Part shown: positions 18,737-28,218 of the stretch, in pieces
How positions within the stretch are numbered: the stretch's first letter is position 1
Layout: every line of letters starts with the position of its first letter
DNA from: Candidatus Borrarchaeum yapensis
GTDB lineage: Archaea > Asgardarchaeota > Sifarchaeia > Borrarchaeales > Borrarchaeaceae
Assembly: GCA_016840515.1 (NCBI GenBank)
Contig: JAEOSF010000007.1
Location: 1-64,000, forward strand
DNA length: 64,000 bases
Direction of reading: 5' to 3'
Translations under genes and position numbers: made by a program
Notes under the pieces: generated by a model
Told to the model about the DNA's origin: nothing
What the model saw: only the letters and a program-made list of their open reading frames with translations
The model's database searches: none

Positions 18737-20082
18737 AAAAAACGAAAAAAATGACAATAAAACCATTAACCAGAATTGAAGGTCACGGACAGATAGAGAT
18801 CTTTGTAAACAAAGACAAAGATGAAGTTTCAAGAGTAAATTTCTCAACGCTAGATTACAGAGGAATTGAGAAAATCCTTATCGGAAAAAAAATCTCAGAG
18901 ATTCCTAGATTAGTTTCGAAGATTTGTGGATTCTGTTCTGCGGCACACATAGTTGCATCTTGTAAAGCTGTTGAAAAAGCCTTGGATATAGAACCCACGT
19001 ATGCCTCAGCCTTATCAAGACAATTAGTCTTAATAGGAGAAATAATTACTAATCATATGATACATTTTGCGTACATGGCACTGCCGGATTTATTAAGTCT
19101 AGCGTCCGCAAGCCAAGAAAATGATGTTATACTTAATCGATCGGAAATTTTCGTAAAGGCGTCAAAGCTCATAAGTATCGGGAAAAATTTGATGGAAATT
19201 GTAGGTGGACGCGCTATTCAACCTGTTTCTATAATTATCGGCGGAATGTCAAAAAATTTAACAGAAAAAGAAGTAAGCCTTTTAAAAAGGAGTTTAAAAA
19301 GCGGTATTGCTATTGCTAAATTTTTCCTTAATTTTGCACAGGAAATAATCGAAAAAATTGATGATACAGTAAAAATGTTTGAATTGAAAAATCCGTTGTA
19401 TATGGGACTTCAGAGAGATGGAACATATAGTATCTATGATGGGCGCTTAAAAATTGCGAATGAAGACAGAGAAACTTTGGCAACTTTTGATGTAAACGAT
19501 TATGACAAGTTCATCATTGATAATAGAATAAAAACTTCAAGCCTCACTTCATCAAGTACGCAAGAAAGAGGAAGAGGTTTTTTGGTAGGACCTCTAGCGA
19601 GGTATCACATAACAAACGAATATGGGGTTTATGAAGTTCATGAAATCCTTAAGGATTTTCAGAAATGGGATGAAAACATTTTAATGATGAATGTCTTAAG
19701 GTTGATTGAAATCCTTGTATGTTTATATAAAGGGCTTTTGATCCTCGATAATACAGAAATAACTAAAGAACAACCTGTTTTTGTTACATCTACGAAGTTA
19801 AAATACGATAACATATTTAGCGCCGTGGAAGCACCTAGAGGAACCTTAATTCACTACTATAAAGTGAATGAAAACATGACTGCCGATGATGTAAAAATCC
19901 ATGTCCCAACAGAGTTAAACACCTTTTCAATTCACGAAATTCTAAACAGAATTTGTCAAAAAGAATTCACTAAAAATAAATCTCTTGAGACCGTACAAGA
20001 GACTGCGAAATTTATAGTGAGATCTTTTGATCCCTGCATTTCATGTTCATCTGTCAGCCTTCAAAAAGCACACCACGTTTGA
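18733..20082 (+). CDS. [NiFe] hydrogenase large subunit (MvhA-like), partly divergent
   Basis: The H2-activating subunit, 449 residues. RIEGHGQIEIF, KICGFCSAAHI and DPCISC keep the four nickel cysteines, and VEAPRGTLIHYY keeps the active-site arginine. Other motifs are altered: GGRAIQPVSIIIGG where relatives have GGRxxHPxxxxPGG, and the residue that is normally His three after the last cysteine is Val. Eleven residues follow the last cysteine, so a short peptide might be cleaved by a maturation protease; one is encoded at 27.7 kb. Starts at GTG within the overlap GTGA of the small-subunit stop. The altered motifs suggest a slow or sensory enzyme, but this is inference. Confidence 0.87.
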   Translation: MKKTKKMTIKPLTRIEGHGQIEIFVNKDKDEVSRVNFSTLDYRGIEKILIGKKISEIPRLVSKICGFCSAAHIVASCKAVEKALDIEPTYASALSRQLVLIGEIITNHMIHFAYMALPDLLSLASASQENDVILNRSEIFVKASKLISIGKNLMEIVGGRAIQPVSIIIGGMSKNLTEKEVSLLKRSLKSGIAIAKFFLNFAQEIIEKIDDTVKMFELKNPLYMGLQRDGTYSIYDGRLKIANEDRETLATFDVNDYDKFIIDNRIKTSSLTSSSTQERGRGFLVGPLARYHITNEYGVYEVHEILKDFQKWDENILMMNVLRLIEILVCLYKGLLILDNTEITKEQPVFVTSTKLKYDNIFSAVEAPRGTLIHYYKVNENMTADDVKIHVPTELNTFSIHEILNRICQKEFTKNKSLETVQETAKFIVRSFDPCISCSSVSLQKAHHV

Positions 20083-20238
20083 TTTTAAAATTTCATAACA
20101 GAAAATGCTATCAACAAACAACCCATAGTAGTGTCAGTTTTTTGCCAGACTTTAATACAGAGTTTCTTGAAATGTTTATAGGGACAAAGTTCCCTTAAGG
20201 TGTTTTGAAGTTCCTTTCCTAACTAGTTTTTTCATAAG

Positions 20239-21837
20239 GTGATGGAATTGACTGATGACGTCATAACACCAGAAGAAATGACAATTGTAGATATGAACAC
20301 TGCATATCTTGGTGTTCCAGCGCTTTTACTAATGGAAAACGCTGGTAGAAGCATAATAGATGCAATCCTTGAAAATTATCCAGGATCGATCGCAGGAAAA
20401 AAAATTGTTTTGTTCGCGGGATTAGGCAATAACGGCGGAGATGGGCTAGTTGCAATTAGACATCTTTCTCACTACGGATGTAAAGGTTTGGTACTCCTTC
20501 TAGGTCGACCTGAACAAATTAGATCTGACCTGGCACGAACTAATTGGAAGGTTCTGCAAAAACTTCCTCTTTCTGTCAAATTAATGTCATTAAAAGATTC
20601 CTCTCAATTACAAGACCTCAAAAAAGAGATCACGACCGCAGATATAATAATTGATGGAATCCTAGGCACTGGAATCAAAGGAAGAATAAGAGAACCGATT
20701 TTGTCTACGATTAAACTCATTAATTCAGTACCAGAAAAGTCATTCATTGCCGCTATTGACGTACCAACAGGACTTGATCCAAGCACAGGAAAAACACAAA
20801 GGCCCACTGTAAAGGCAAATATTACAGTTACATTTCATAAAGCAAAACCCGGTCTTGTAATGAAGAAAAACGAGAAATACACTGGTAAAGTAATCGTGAA
20901 AAAAATTGGAATACCTTGGGACGCCGAATATATTGTAGGACCTGGAGATCTTGCAAATATCATCAAACAAAGGTCACCTCATTCACATAAAGGAAATTAT
21001 GGAAGACTTGTTATAATAGGGGGGGGAATAGATTATACTGGTGCACCAGCACTTTCTGGAATGGGTGCGCTTAGAACTGGGGTAGATTTGGTTTTTATTA
21101 TTACCCCAGCAAAAGTCGCTGTCAATATTCGAAGCTTTAGTCCTGACATAATCGTACGCGAAACACCAGGGAATGTGATATCGGAAGAAAGTATACCAAT
21201 AATAGAAGAAATGTTAAACCAAGCGACCGGCCTTATCATCGGACCGGGATTGGGACTCGAAAAAGAGAGTTTTGATACTGTACTTAAGATATTAGAAATG
21301 GCAAAAACAAACAACTTGCCAACGGTTGTAGATGCTGATGGACTAAAAGCTATGAGTCAAGAGCCAGCGATTTTAAAGGGATTACCAGCAGTACTCACAC
21401 CACATGCTAAAGAATATAATATTCTAACAGGAAAAGAATTGCCGCCCCCTGAAAACATCGAAGAAAGAATGGACGCAATAATGGAGACTGCCAACGAATT
21501 AGGTGTTACCATATTGTTGAAGGCTCATATTGATGTAATTTCTGATGGAATTCGTGTGAAAATAAATAGAACTGGCAATCCAGGAATGGCAGTAGGAGGA
21601 ACTGGTGACGTTTTGACGGGTATAGTTGGCACGTTTTTGTCGTGGAAAACGCCACCTTTTAGAGCAGCAGTTTCAGGTGCTTTTGTAAATGGTGTAGCCG
21701 GAGATTTAGCATGTGTAGAAAAAGGATATCAACTATTAGCATCAGATATAGTAGAAAAAATTCCTGATATTATACAACCTTTCGAATATTGGCGTGAATC
21801 ATATAAGTCAAATTTAAAGTGGTTAGTAAGCTTATAA
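20239..21837 (+). CDS. nnr: bifunctional NAD(P)H-hydrate epimerase / ADP-dependent dehydratase
   Basis: A 532-residue cytoplasmic repair enzyme that restores hydrated NADH and NADPH. The N-terminal YjeF/NnrE domain has LLMENAGRS and GLGNNGGDGLVAIRHL. The C-terminal ribokinase-like NnrD domain has RLVIIGGGIDYTGAPALSG, GPGLG, VDADGL, LTPHAKEY and the GNPGMAVGGTGDVLTG nucleotide/catalytic motif. Both halves are complete. GTG at 20239 and ATG at 20242 are adjacent starts. It stands alone behind the hydrogenase genes with its own upstream region of about 150 bases. Confidence 0.94.
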   Translation: MMELTDDVITPEEMTIVDMNTAYLGVPALLLMENAGRSIIDAILENYPGSIAGKKIVLFAGLGNNGGDGLVAIRHLSHYGCKGLVLLLGRPEQIRSDLARTNWKVLQKLPLSVKLMSLKDSSQLQDLKKEITTADIIIDGILGTGIKGRIREPILSTIKLINSVPEKSFIAAIDVPTGLDPSTGKTQRPTVKANITVTFHKAKPGLVMKKNEKYTGKVIVKKIGIPWDAEYIVGPGDLANIIKQRSPHSHKGNYGRLVIIGGGIDYTGAPALSGMGALRTGVDLVFIITPAKVAVNIRSFSPDIIVRETPGNVISEESIPIIEEMLNQATGLIIGPGLGLEKESFDTVLKILEMAKTNNLPTVVDADGLKAMSQEPAILKGLPAVLTPHAKEYNILTGKELPPPENIEERMDAIMETANELGVTILLKAHIDVISDGIRVKINRTGNPGMAVGGTGDVLTGIVGTFLSWKTPPFRAAVSGAFVNGVAGDLACVEKGYQLLASDIVEKIPDIIQPFEYWRESYKSNLKWLVSL

Positions 21838-21944
21838 CTTTGAAGTTCTGTATTCAACATAGATTTATAAGGTAAAGTTTTTAATGCGAGTTCAATCTCT
21901 AAGGGATGAGAATTTAGCATGGAGTTCTCACGGAAGGATACCTA

Positions 21945-22442
21945 TTGAAGAAGAAAACAGCACTTTTCATTGTAATAATAGTCTTCTATATGGGATCGCT
22001 TGCATATGCTGAGAGTTCACAAGCTTCAGCAAATAGAGCAATTAATGAAGCTCAAGATTCTATTTATGTGGCATACAAAAGCATTGCTCAAGCAGAACAG
22101 GCAGGTGGAGATGTAACAAATCTAGTAGATCTACTTAACACTGCAGTCTCATTATTAGAAGATGCTAGGGATTCATATGAGCAAGAAGACTATTCTACGG
22201 CATATGAAAAAGCTGTAGAGGCTGAAAGTATAGCTGAAACTGTTAAACAGAACGCCGATGACCTACAAGCAAGAGCTAGTTTTGCTAGAACTCTACAAAT
22301 AATTGTTATACCTTTAGCTATTGTCTTAGCGGTCATATTTAGTTATATTTTTATAAAACGTGGCTGGAAATGGCTTGAAAGAAAAGCAGACGAGGAATTT
22401 CTAGAAATGGAAATCGGAATACCAGAGGAGGACGAAGATTAA
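21945..22442 (+). CDS. membrane-anchored helical surface protein
   Basis: A 165-residue protein with an N-terminal signal peptide (hydrophobic 4-20, cleavage likely after AYA), an extracellular alpha-helical region rich in Ala, Glu and Gln (about 25-105), a membrane helix at about 115-137 (LQIIVIPLAIVLAVIFSYIF) and an acidic cytoplasmic tail. No enzymatic motif. It starts with TTG behind AAGGA and shares its stop with the start of the DUF1616-like gene (TAATG), so the two are co-translated. Confidence 0.72.
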   Translation: MKKKTALFIVIIVFYMGSLAYAESSQASANRAINEAQDSIYVAYKSIAQAEQAGGDVTNLVDLLNTAVSLLEDARDSYEQEDYSTAYEKAVEAESIAETVKQNADDLQARASFARTLQIIVIPLAIVLAVIFSYIFIKRGWKWLERKADEEFLEMEIGIPEEDED

Positions 22443-22930
22443 TGTCAAAGAGAAGAATGGAAGAAAATCTAATTTTCATTGCAGTCGCAGTGTCTACAAT
22501 GATTGTAGTTTCGATGTTAATTTATACTGCAGTGACAAGTCCTCCAAGTGAATCTTTCAGTGTTATTAGCATACTCGGACCTAATCAAGACGCTAGTTAC
22601 TACGTCGACGAAGTCAATGTCGGAGAAACAATTGACATGTATATATTAGTTGAGAATCACGAGAACAGAGCAGAATATTATGTTGTTAAGTTTAAACTGG
22701 GCGATGTAAACACGGAAATCAGTGATAACCAACCGGCAAGTCTCTCTACAAGGAAGACATATCAGAAAATCCTAAATGATAAAGAATCTTGGCAATTTCC
22801 AGTAGATGTATCTATTAGTGAAAGAGGAAATGACTATAGGCTAATTTTTGAACTTTGGCGTTACAACGAAAACACTGGAGATACAGAATATACAGGAAAT
22901 TGGGTACAAGTATGGCTAGACGTACGTTAA
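22442..22930 (+). CDS. DUF1616-like membrane-anchored extracellular protein
   Basis: A 162-residue protein with one N-terminal membrane helix (about 10-30) and an extracellular beta-rich domain. FSVISILGPNQDASYY, VNVGETIDMYILVENHENR and the C-terminal VWLDVR match the DUF1616 extracellular domain common in archaeal surface-glycan loci. Its start overlaps the stop of the preceding gene. The role is unknown; S-layer or glycan assembly is likely from family context and from the GT2 gene next door on the other strand. Confidence 0.74.
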   Translation: MSKRRMEENLIFIAVAVSTMIVVSMLIYTAVTSPPSESFSVISILGPNQDASYYVDEVNVGETIDMYILVENHENRAEYYVVKFKLGDVNTEISDNQPASLSTRKTYQKILNDKESWQFPVDVSISERGNDYRLIFELWRYNENTGDTEYTGNWVQVWLDVR

Positions 22931-22998
22931 CAATCTCTCTAAGCTAAAAATGTGAAACTTGCAGTTTTACAAGGTGAGAGGGTTGTTATCTTTTCTCC

Positions 22999-23038
22999 GC
23001 AAGAAGACCCCCCAACTTGTTGGGGGATGATTTGCGTG
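22999..23038 (+). repeat. solo IS200/IS605-type end hairpin, copy 1
   Basis: GCAAGAA, a perfect stem-loop CCCCCAAC-TT-GTTGGGGG (23009-23026), then GATGA and TTGCGTG. The same arrangement with a different stem sequence is found on the minus strand at 38410-38451. It lies between convergent genes and may also act as a terminator. GGTAGTTCAC at about 23131-23140, also seen at the right end of the TnpB remnant near 36.6 kb, could be a leftover of the other end. Confidence 0.5.
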
Positions 23039-23137
23039 TTTTTCTTGTTTTACGTTCACAGTAGTGTCCCCCAGCTTTAAATAGCTTTGTACGGATAGAG
23101 AAAAGAGGCCTGGCAAGCCTATGTGTAGGGTGGTAGT

Positions 23138-24043
23138 TCACTGATGAAATTTTCTGACAAGAACATCTGCCATTAACCCAAAAAGTAGTACTTGCAAGCC
23201 GCTCAGTATAAGAAGTACTGAAAAAATAGTGAGTCTAAGATTTGTAGTGCTACCCGAAATTATCCATCCAAAAACAGGCAGCAATCCAACTAGAATACCT
23301 GAAATAATGAGGAAGAAGCCAATACTTCCAAATAAGAGCAGAGGATTATAATCTCTAAGCATACGTAGTAGGGTACCAAAAATTGAAGCGCCATGTCTAA
23401 ATGCGCGAAGTTTTGCCGAACCTACCCTTGGATAATAACTTATCGGAACTTCAGCAATTCTAACCCCCGCACGTCTAGCCTCAATTATCATCTCGGTAGC
23501 GAAAGGCATACCCTTTAAATCAAGATTAACATCATCGAGCATGTCTTTTTTAAATGCACGCATACCACTTTGACTATCCGAAATCTGAAGTTCATACAAA
23601 CGATTTACAAAGGCAGTAATAGTTTTGTTGCCAAGTTTGTTCCGATAACTCATTGCACCTTCTTTTAAATTAGCAAATCGATTTCCTAAAACAAAATCGG
23701 CTTGTTCACGCAAAATAGGTTCTAACAAACTTGGAATATCCATAGGATCGTAGGTTCTATCACCGTCAAGCATAACAATGATATCGCCGGTTGCATATTT
23801 AAAACCAGTTAGATAGGCGTCACCGTATCCTCTTGCTAATTGAAATATAACACGTGCACCAGCTTGTTCTGCACGTATTGGAGTATCATCGCTTGACTTG
23901 TCTATCACTATAACATTCACGTTATGATCATCCTCTAAAGCTTTAAATACGTCTTTAATCACGTCTTGAACTGCTGGTTCATTCATTGTTGGGATAAGCA
24001 CTGTAATATCCAAATTGAGCCCGCCTTCAAAATTTTGACACAT
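23138..24043 (-). CDS. GT2 dolichyl-phosphate glycosyltransferase with membrane anchor
   Basis: A 301-residue family 2 glycosyltransferase, DPM1/AglD-like. VLIPTMNE near residue 16, VIDKSSDDT, and MLDGDRTYDP with the metal-binding DGD mark the GT-A fold. SQSGMRAF at about 155 is the usual acceptor-side motif. Two C-terminal membrane helices (about 230-255 and 268-290) anchor it. It would load a sugar on dolichyl phosphate for N-glycan or surface glycan assembly. The reported ATG is used, but a TTG ten codons later with GAAGGCGGG before it fits better to the conserved start DITVLIPT. Confidence 0.88.
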   Translation of the reverse strand: MCQNFEGGLNLDITVLIPTMNEPAVQDVIKDVFKALEDDHNVNVIVIDKSSDDTPIRAEQAGARVIFQLARGYGDAYLTGFKYATGDIIVMLDGDRTYDPMDIPSLLEPILREQADFVLGNRFANLKEGAMSYRNKLGNKTITAFVNRLYELQISDSQSGMRAFKKDMLDDVNLDLKGMPFATEMIIEARRAGVRIAEVPISYYPRVGSAKLRAFRHGASIFGTLLRMLRDYNPLLLFGSIGFFLIISGILVGLLPVFGWIISGSTTNLRLTIFSVLLILSGLQVLLFGLMADVLVRKFHQ

Positions 24044-24203
24044 AAATGGTAGAACTAATAGTTTATTACTTGATCGATTTTTTCTTAATGTGGGAAATTA
24101 GTTTTAAAAGAGTAGTCTAAAAACTATAGAAATATGTAATTTGATTTTCTTATTTAACCAAAGGATATGGTTGAGTTATTACAGAATGGAGACGATTTTG
24201 CCA

Positions 24204-24740
24204 ATGAAAAAAACTCATAATAATTCAAAATCCAGAGTCATATTAATAACAGGAACGCCAGGAACTGGAAAAACAACCGTTTCCAAACTTCTTAGTAAAA
24301 AGTTAAACGGAATTTACATAAATAGTGGCAATATTGTGAGAAATGGTTATTTTTTGGGTTTGGATATCAAAAGAAACTCTTTAATTGCCGATATCGATAA
24401 ATTACAGCAATTCATAGATGATATGCTACTGAATATAAGAAGATTAACGGTTATTGACAGTGTTTTACCAGATATCGTTTCTCCAGAAAATGTACTTCTT
24501 GTTGTGGTACTACATACTGCTATCGAGAAACTACATGCAAGGCTAAGCAAGAAAGGTTTTGAAGTTAAAAAGATATTGGAAAACATCGATGCTGAACTTT
24601 GTAAAATTTGTACTCAAGATGCAATAGAAACATACGGTTTAGAACGCATATTCGAAATCGATACAACTCATAGCGACCCTATGGAGGCAGTCGCCCAAAT
24701 ACATGAAGAAATAAGAAAAAAATTGGGCATAATTGCCTAA
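24204..24740 (+). CDS. AK6/Fap7-like adenylate kinase
   Basis: A P-loop nucleotide kinase of about 178 residues. The Walker A motif GTPGTGKTT lies near residue 17, followed by VSKLLSKKL and a lysine/aspartate region similar to archaeal AK6 (Fap7), which assists small-subunit ribosome maturation. The middle differs: the usual DxH motif after the lid is here VIDSVLPD, so the exact family assignment is moderate. I use the ATG at 24204 (GGAG 12 bases upstream); longer starts at 24186 and 24141 are possible. Its last four bases overlap the end of the convergent surface-protein gene. Confidence 0.78.
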   Translation: MKKTHNNSKSRVILITGTPGTGKTTVSKLLSKKLNGIYINSGNIVRNGYFLGLDIKRNSLIADIDKLQQFIDDMLLNIRRLTVIDSVLPDIVSPENVLLVVVLHTAIEKLHARLSKKGFEVKKILENIDAELCKICTQDAIETYGLERIFEIDTTHSDPMEAVAQIHEEIRKKLGIIA

Positions 24741-27628
24741 AAAGGAATTTCTCTCTTTAAGAGAAGAGCAAAGCCTCGAAATTGGAAAATCAAGAACAGA
24801 ATGACTCCGATGTTATATGCCAATCCAAAAATTAGGTTAGGATTTGCATAAAATGGCGAATCATCTCTTTGAACAGTTATTTCTCCATAATAGTAAGTTA
24901 TAGACGTCTTGTCATCTTCGATGCTTACGTATACATCATAAGTACCTTCTTGCCAAATAGAGGTGTCTATTTCTATGTCAAACGTTCCTATGCGGTAATA
25001 TTGATCAACAAGACGCGCTTCAAACAAACTCAACGTTCCATAGTAAACAATACTGACACCTGGAGAACTACAGTAGAGAGAAATATTTAGATTAAATAGG
25101 GGAGTTTCTACTTCTCTAACGCCTAGCGATCCCTTTATTGTATCCCCTACTGTCACGTTTGTTTTATACAATTGCATCCATTCTACTTTTGGTTTTGTGT
25201 TTTTTACTGTGAAGTTATAATAAGATGATCGACCTGTTAGATCGTATTCATCGGTGGCATAAATTCGAAATGTATGAGTTCCAGTCGCAGCACCAGCACC
25301 TGGAGTAAAATTACCAACGAATAAGTTTGTCTTTTCATCAAAGGTCATATTTATATTATAGAGTCGATCATCGGAGTCATTAATCCGAAGCACAACATTT
25401 AGTTCTGCACGTGGCGTTTCATGATCTGAAATACTAGCTTCTACCGTAACGGTTTCTTTCACACGGTCTAGTTTTGTCGCATTAAAAGAAACTGAATCTA
25501 CCTTAGGTCTTCTATTGATATGAAAATTTTCTACCTCGGAAAAAGCGATTACTGGATCAAGAGATGTAGAAGTATTGGAGACCACCAATATGGGAGCATA
25601 TAAATAATTATTACCTGTTTTATCAGGAATAGAATAACTGTAATTATACGCATAGCTTTCACCTGGATCAAGAGTTAAAGTAAAATTGTTATCTCCTGCT
25701 GTTTGATTAAGTTCTTCAATTTGATTTTGAATAGTCCGATATGGTGCACGATTTATAACCCTGTACTGTTCAGATGAATTGCTATAATTGGTAATAGTTA
25801 CATTAACAGTCATAATAGTGTCTGGGTTAACAGGTGTATTGAAATCTGCTTTAACTTTGATGTTATGGTAAAAGAGATCTTGGAGAACTTGCGGATAACT
25901 CATAAATGTTAATACATTAGATCGAATAGTATTTGATTCTCCTTCATAGAAATATGTAGCGTTACCCTGTTCAAAATATAGTTTACCTAAATCTAAAGAA
26001 TAGAAAGTGTAATTAAATGTGGTTGAGTGATGTTTAGAGGGGGGTTCTAAGGTAAAATTCACCCTGTAGATTCCTGAATCATATTGTGATGTTAAAATAG
26101 ATGTATTGTTGGAAATCGAAGATCTATCAAAAAGTCCCGGAATACATTCAAGAACGGTCATATTACCATCAGGATTCAATTCACTTAAATTTGAAATAGT
26201 TACTGTAACGTTAATTTCTTCTCCACTAGAATAAGACGCTCTTAAAATCGTTCTAGTGACGGTCAATGATGGAAAATCCTGTTCTACTGGAACCAATACA
26301 TCATTTGATGTGGCATTCAAATGAACAACAGTTGCTGTGTCTTCTGATGAAAAATTATAGTTCGCAATGGAAGGATTCAAGAAAAGAAATCCTTGCAACG
26401 CTGAATCTTTCACTCTCAATGTATATGAAAAGTCTACAGTTTCATCTGGTTCAATGACTGACCATTGTTCTATTGGATTTCCGCTAGCAAGTTCTAAATC
26501 CGCGTCCCATTTCCCAGTATCATCAATTATTACATCACTGGCGTTTCCTTCGCCAATGTTGGTTACTGATACTTCGACTTCAAAGGTGTCACCTCTGGAA
26601 TACGAGTCCTCAAGAGATATGCTCTTTACAACCTGGAGACTCGGCCATTTTTCAAAAAGAAAACTTGCGTTAAAATTAGTTAGTGAGGTTATTGTTGAAT
26701 TATATGCAAACTCTATTGTTCCATTACTTACATCAAGAAGAGATTGATATGAGTTTGGATCGGGTTGAGTCACATTTGGCTCTAAAGGAGTTGGCAAATA
26801 TACATTTATTTTTGAGCTATTAGAGGGATCATATCGCGAAATGTCGCCAGTATGATGAAAAATGTCGTTCAAACTGAAATTATAATTCCCTGTTGAAAGT
26901 TCCATAACTCCTTCTTCTAAATATTCTACCGAAAAAAATACTTCACGTAAAGATGTTGGCGTGCTATTAATATCTCTAGTTTTATTTATAAAGCCCATTA
27001 CGACCTTCGCGTAATCTGACACCTTAATATCGTATCTTAAATCACCATTATTAAGCAAACCAGGAAAACCAGCAGTTACATTGCTAGCATCGGACCAGAA
27101 CTTGTCAAATATTTCGTTAAACTGTGGTCGTTCATTCACGAATGTAAAAATGTGATATTCATTATCAATTGTATTAGTGCTGTTGTATAGAGTGACATTG
27201 AAGGCATTTTCAAAGATTTCTTTGGCGGTTTCTGCTTTTAATTCCGCATCACTCTGGCTAAGATTAGCATAAGCAACCGTGAAGATTACACCATCACCTT
27301 GTTGATGAAGAAAAGTATTTCCGTATCTATTAAAGTCATAATCTCCAATTTGGCTAATTAAAAGGGCATAAGTGGCGTTTTCAAATGCGGATTTGTTCAA
27401 AATGTCGATTATATGATCATCAGAGGTAATATTTAGGTGGGTTCCTTGAAACCTAATTTCATTTAAGCTATCGTTCTTAGTATCTACTCTTACAGTCACG
27501 TTTTCTTCAAAATAGTACGGTTGTGGATTTGGTTGAGCAACAGCTATGTCAATTTTTAATAATGTGATATAAAAACTTAATAGAAGGACAAGCAGTACTA
27601 TTAGGCTCTTTTTTTTCACTAATACCAC
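24737..27628 (-). CDS. large secreted, membrane-anchored surface protein with Ig/CARDB-like repeats
   Basis: A 963-residue protein. Signal peptide at 5-31 (ends in AVAQ), then a long extracellular part rich in Asn-X-Ser/Thr sequons (potential N-glycans), then one C-terminal membrane helix (about 930-955) with a short basic tail. Internal segments such as VEVSVTNIGEGNASDVIIDD, VTVTISNLSELNPDG and MTVNVTITNYSNSS are repeated beta-sandwich units like those in CARDB/DUF11 surface proteins. Probably an S-layer or adhesin-type protein. GTG start, with a second GTG three codons on. It is convergent with the AK6-like gene. Confidence 0.75.
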   Translation of the reverse strand: MVLVKKKSLIVLLVLLLSFYITLLKIDIAVAQPNPQPYYFEENVTVRVDTKNDSLNEIRFQGTHLNITSDDHIIDILNKSAFENATYALLISQIGDYDFNRYGNTFLHQQGDGVIFTVAYANLSQSDAELKAETAKEIFENAFNVTLYNSTNTIDNEYHIFTFVNERPQFNEIFDKFWSDASNVTAGFPGLLNNGDLRYDIKVSDYAKVVMGFINKTRDINSTPTSLREVFFSVEYLEEGVMELSTGNYNFSLNDIFHHTGDISRYDPSNSSKINVYLPTPLEPNVTQPDPNSYQSLLDVSNGTIEFAYNSTITSLTNFNASFLFEKWPSLQVVKSISLEDSYSRGDTFEVEVSVTNIGEGNASDVIIDDTGKWDADLELASGNPIEQWSVIEPDETVDFSYTLRVKDSALQGFLFLNPSIANYNFSSEDTATVVHLNATSNDVLVPVEQDFPSLTVTRTILRASYSSGEEINVTVTISNLSELNPDGNMTVLECIPGLFDRSSISNNTSILTSQYDSGIYRVNFTLEPPSKHHSTTFNYTFYSLDLGKLYFEQGNATYFYEGESNTIRSNVLTFMSYPQVLQDLFYHNIKVKADFNTPVNPDTIMTVNVTITNYSNSSEQYRVINRAPYRTIQNQIEELNQTAGDNNFTLTLDPGESYAYNYSYSIPDKTGNNYLYAPILVVSNTSTSLDPVIAFSEVENFHINRRPKVDSVSFNATKLDRVKETVTVEASISDHETPRAELNVVLRINDSDDRLYNINMTFDEKTNLFVGNFTPGAGAATGTHTFRIYATDEYDLTGRSSYYNFTVKNTKPKVEWMQLYKTNVTVGDTIKGSLGVREVETPLFNLNISLYCSSPGVSIVYYGTLSLFEARLVDQYYRIGTFDIEIDTSIWQEGTYDVYVSIEDDKTSITYYYGEITVQRDDSPFYANPNLIFGLAYNIGVILFLIFQFRGFALLLKREIPF

Positions 27629-27690
27629 TCAAACCGTTAAAGGACGCAAATAAAAATTGAATATATTATATTAGAGGATTTCATAGCAAA

Positions 27691-28218
27691 TTACTTTAAC
27701 TTCATTTTAAGTTTTTTGACTTCACTGACGATTGTTTTTATAATATCAGTGATTTTATTACTTACTTCCTCTGAAAGATTTAAACCATGGGAAGAGTATT
27801 CTTTTGGTTCAATACCTATTATTATAACTTCAGTTTTCATGCCCAGTTCTTTACCCACTTGAAGCGTGTAGGTTAGGTCGATATCATGGGCTGAAAACAT
27901 ACGTTGAGAATCTGGTGATTTGGAAATTTGTTCTGGACTTAAAATATAGATATCTCCCGGTTTGCCTCCTGCTAAAACAGCATCAACAATAAAAACTGTA
28001 TCGAAATCCTCTATTAGTTTTAAGAGAAGGAGGCCTCCTGTACCTCCATCAATTAGTTCTACATCTTTTAATGGATCGTAACGCCTTTTTACTTTTTCTA
28101 GGGCACGTATTATGTGAATTCCTACCCCTTCATCTTTGTGTAAAGTGTTTCCTACGCCCATTATTGCTATTTTCCTTTTAGGCAAAGAGATGCCTCCAGA
28201 TTGTAAGTTGGACTCCAT
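27691..28218 (-). CDS. [NiFe] hydrogenase maturation protease (HyaD/HycI/FrcD family)
   Basis: A 175-residue endopeptidase of the family that trims the C-terminus of the [NiFe] hydrogenase large subunit after nickel insertion. IMGVGNTLHKDEGVGIH at about 19-35 contains the nickel-binding acidic residue, VFIVDAVLAGGKPGDIY the second, and FSAHDIDL the histidine. It is the only maturation gene in the window and lies 7.6 kb from the hydrogenase genes, whose large subunit has only an 11-residue extension; whether it acts on that one is not known. It follows its own upstream region. Confidence 0.9.
   Translation of the reverse strand: MESNLQSGGISLPKRKIAIMGVGNTLHKDEGVGIHIIRALEKVKRRYDPLKDVELIDGGTGGLLLLKLIEDFDTVFIVDAVLAGGKPGDIYILSPEQISKSPDSQRMFSAHDIDLTYTLQVGKELGMKTEVIIIGIEPKEYSSHGLNLSEEVSNKITDIIKTIVSEVKKLKMKLK

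Noticed and set aside
24347-24586. minus-strand frame inside the AK6-like gene
   Set aside because: Shadow of the P-loop kinase gene, which has a clear Walker A motif.
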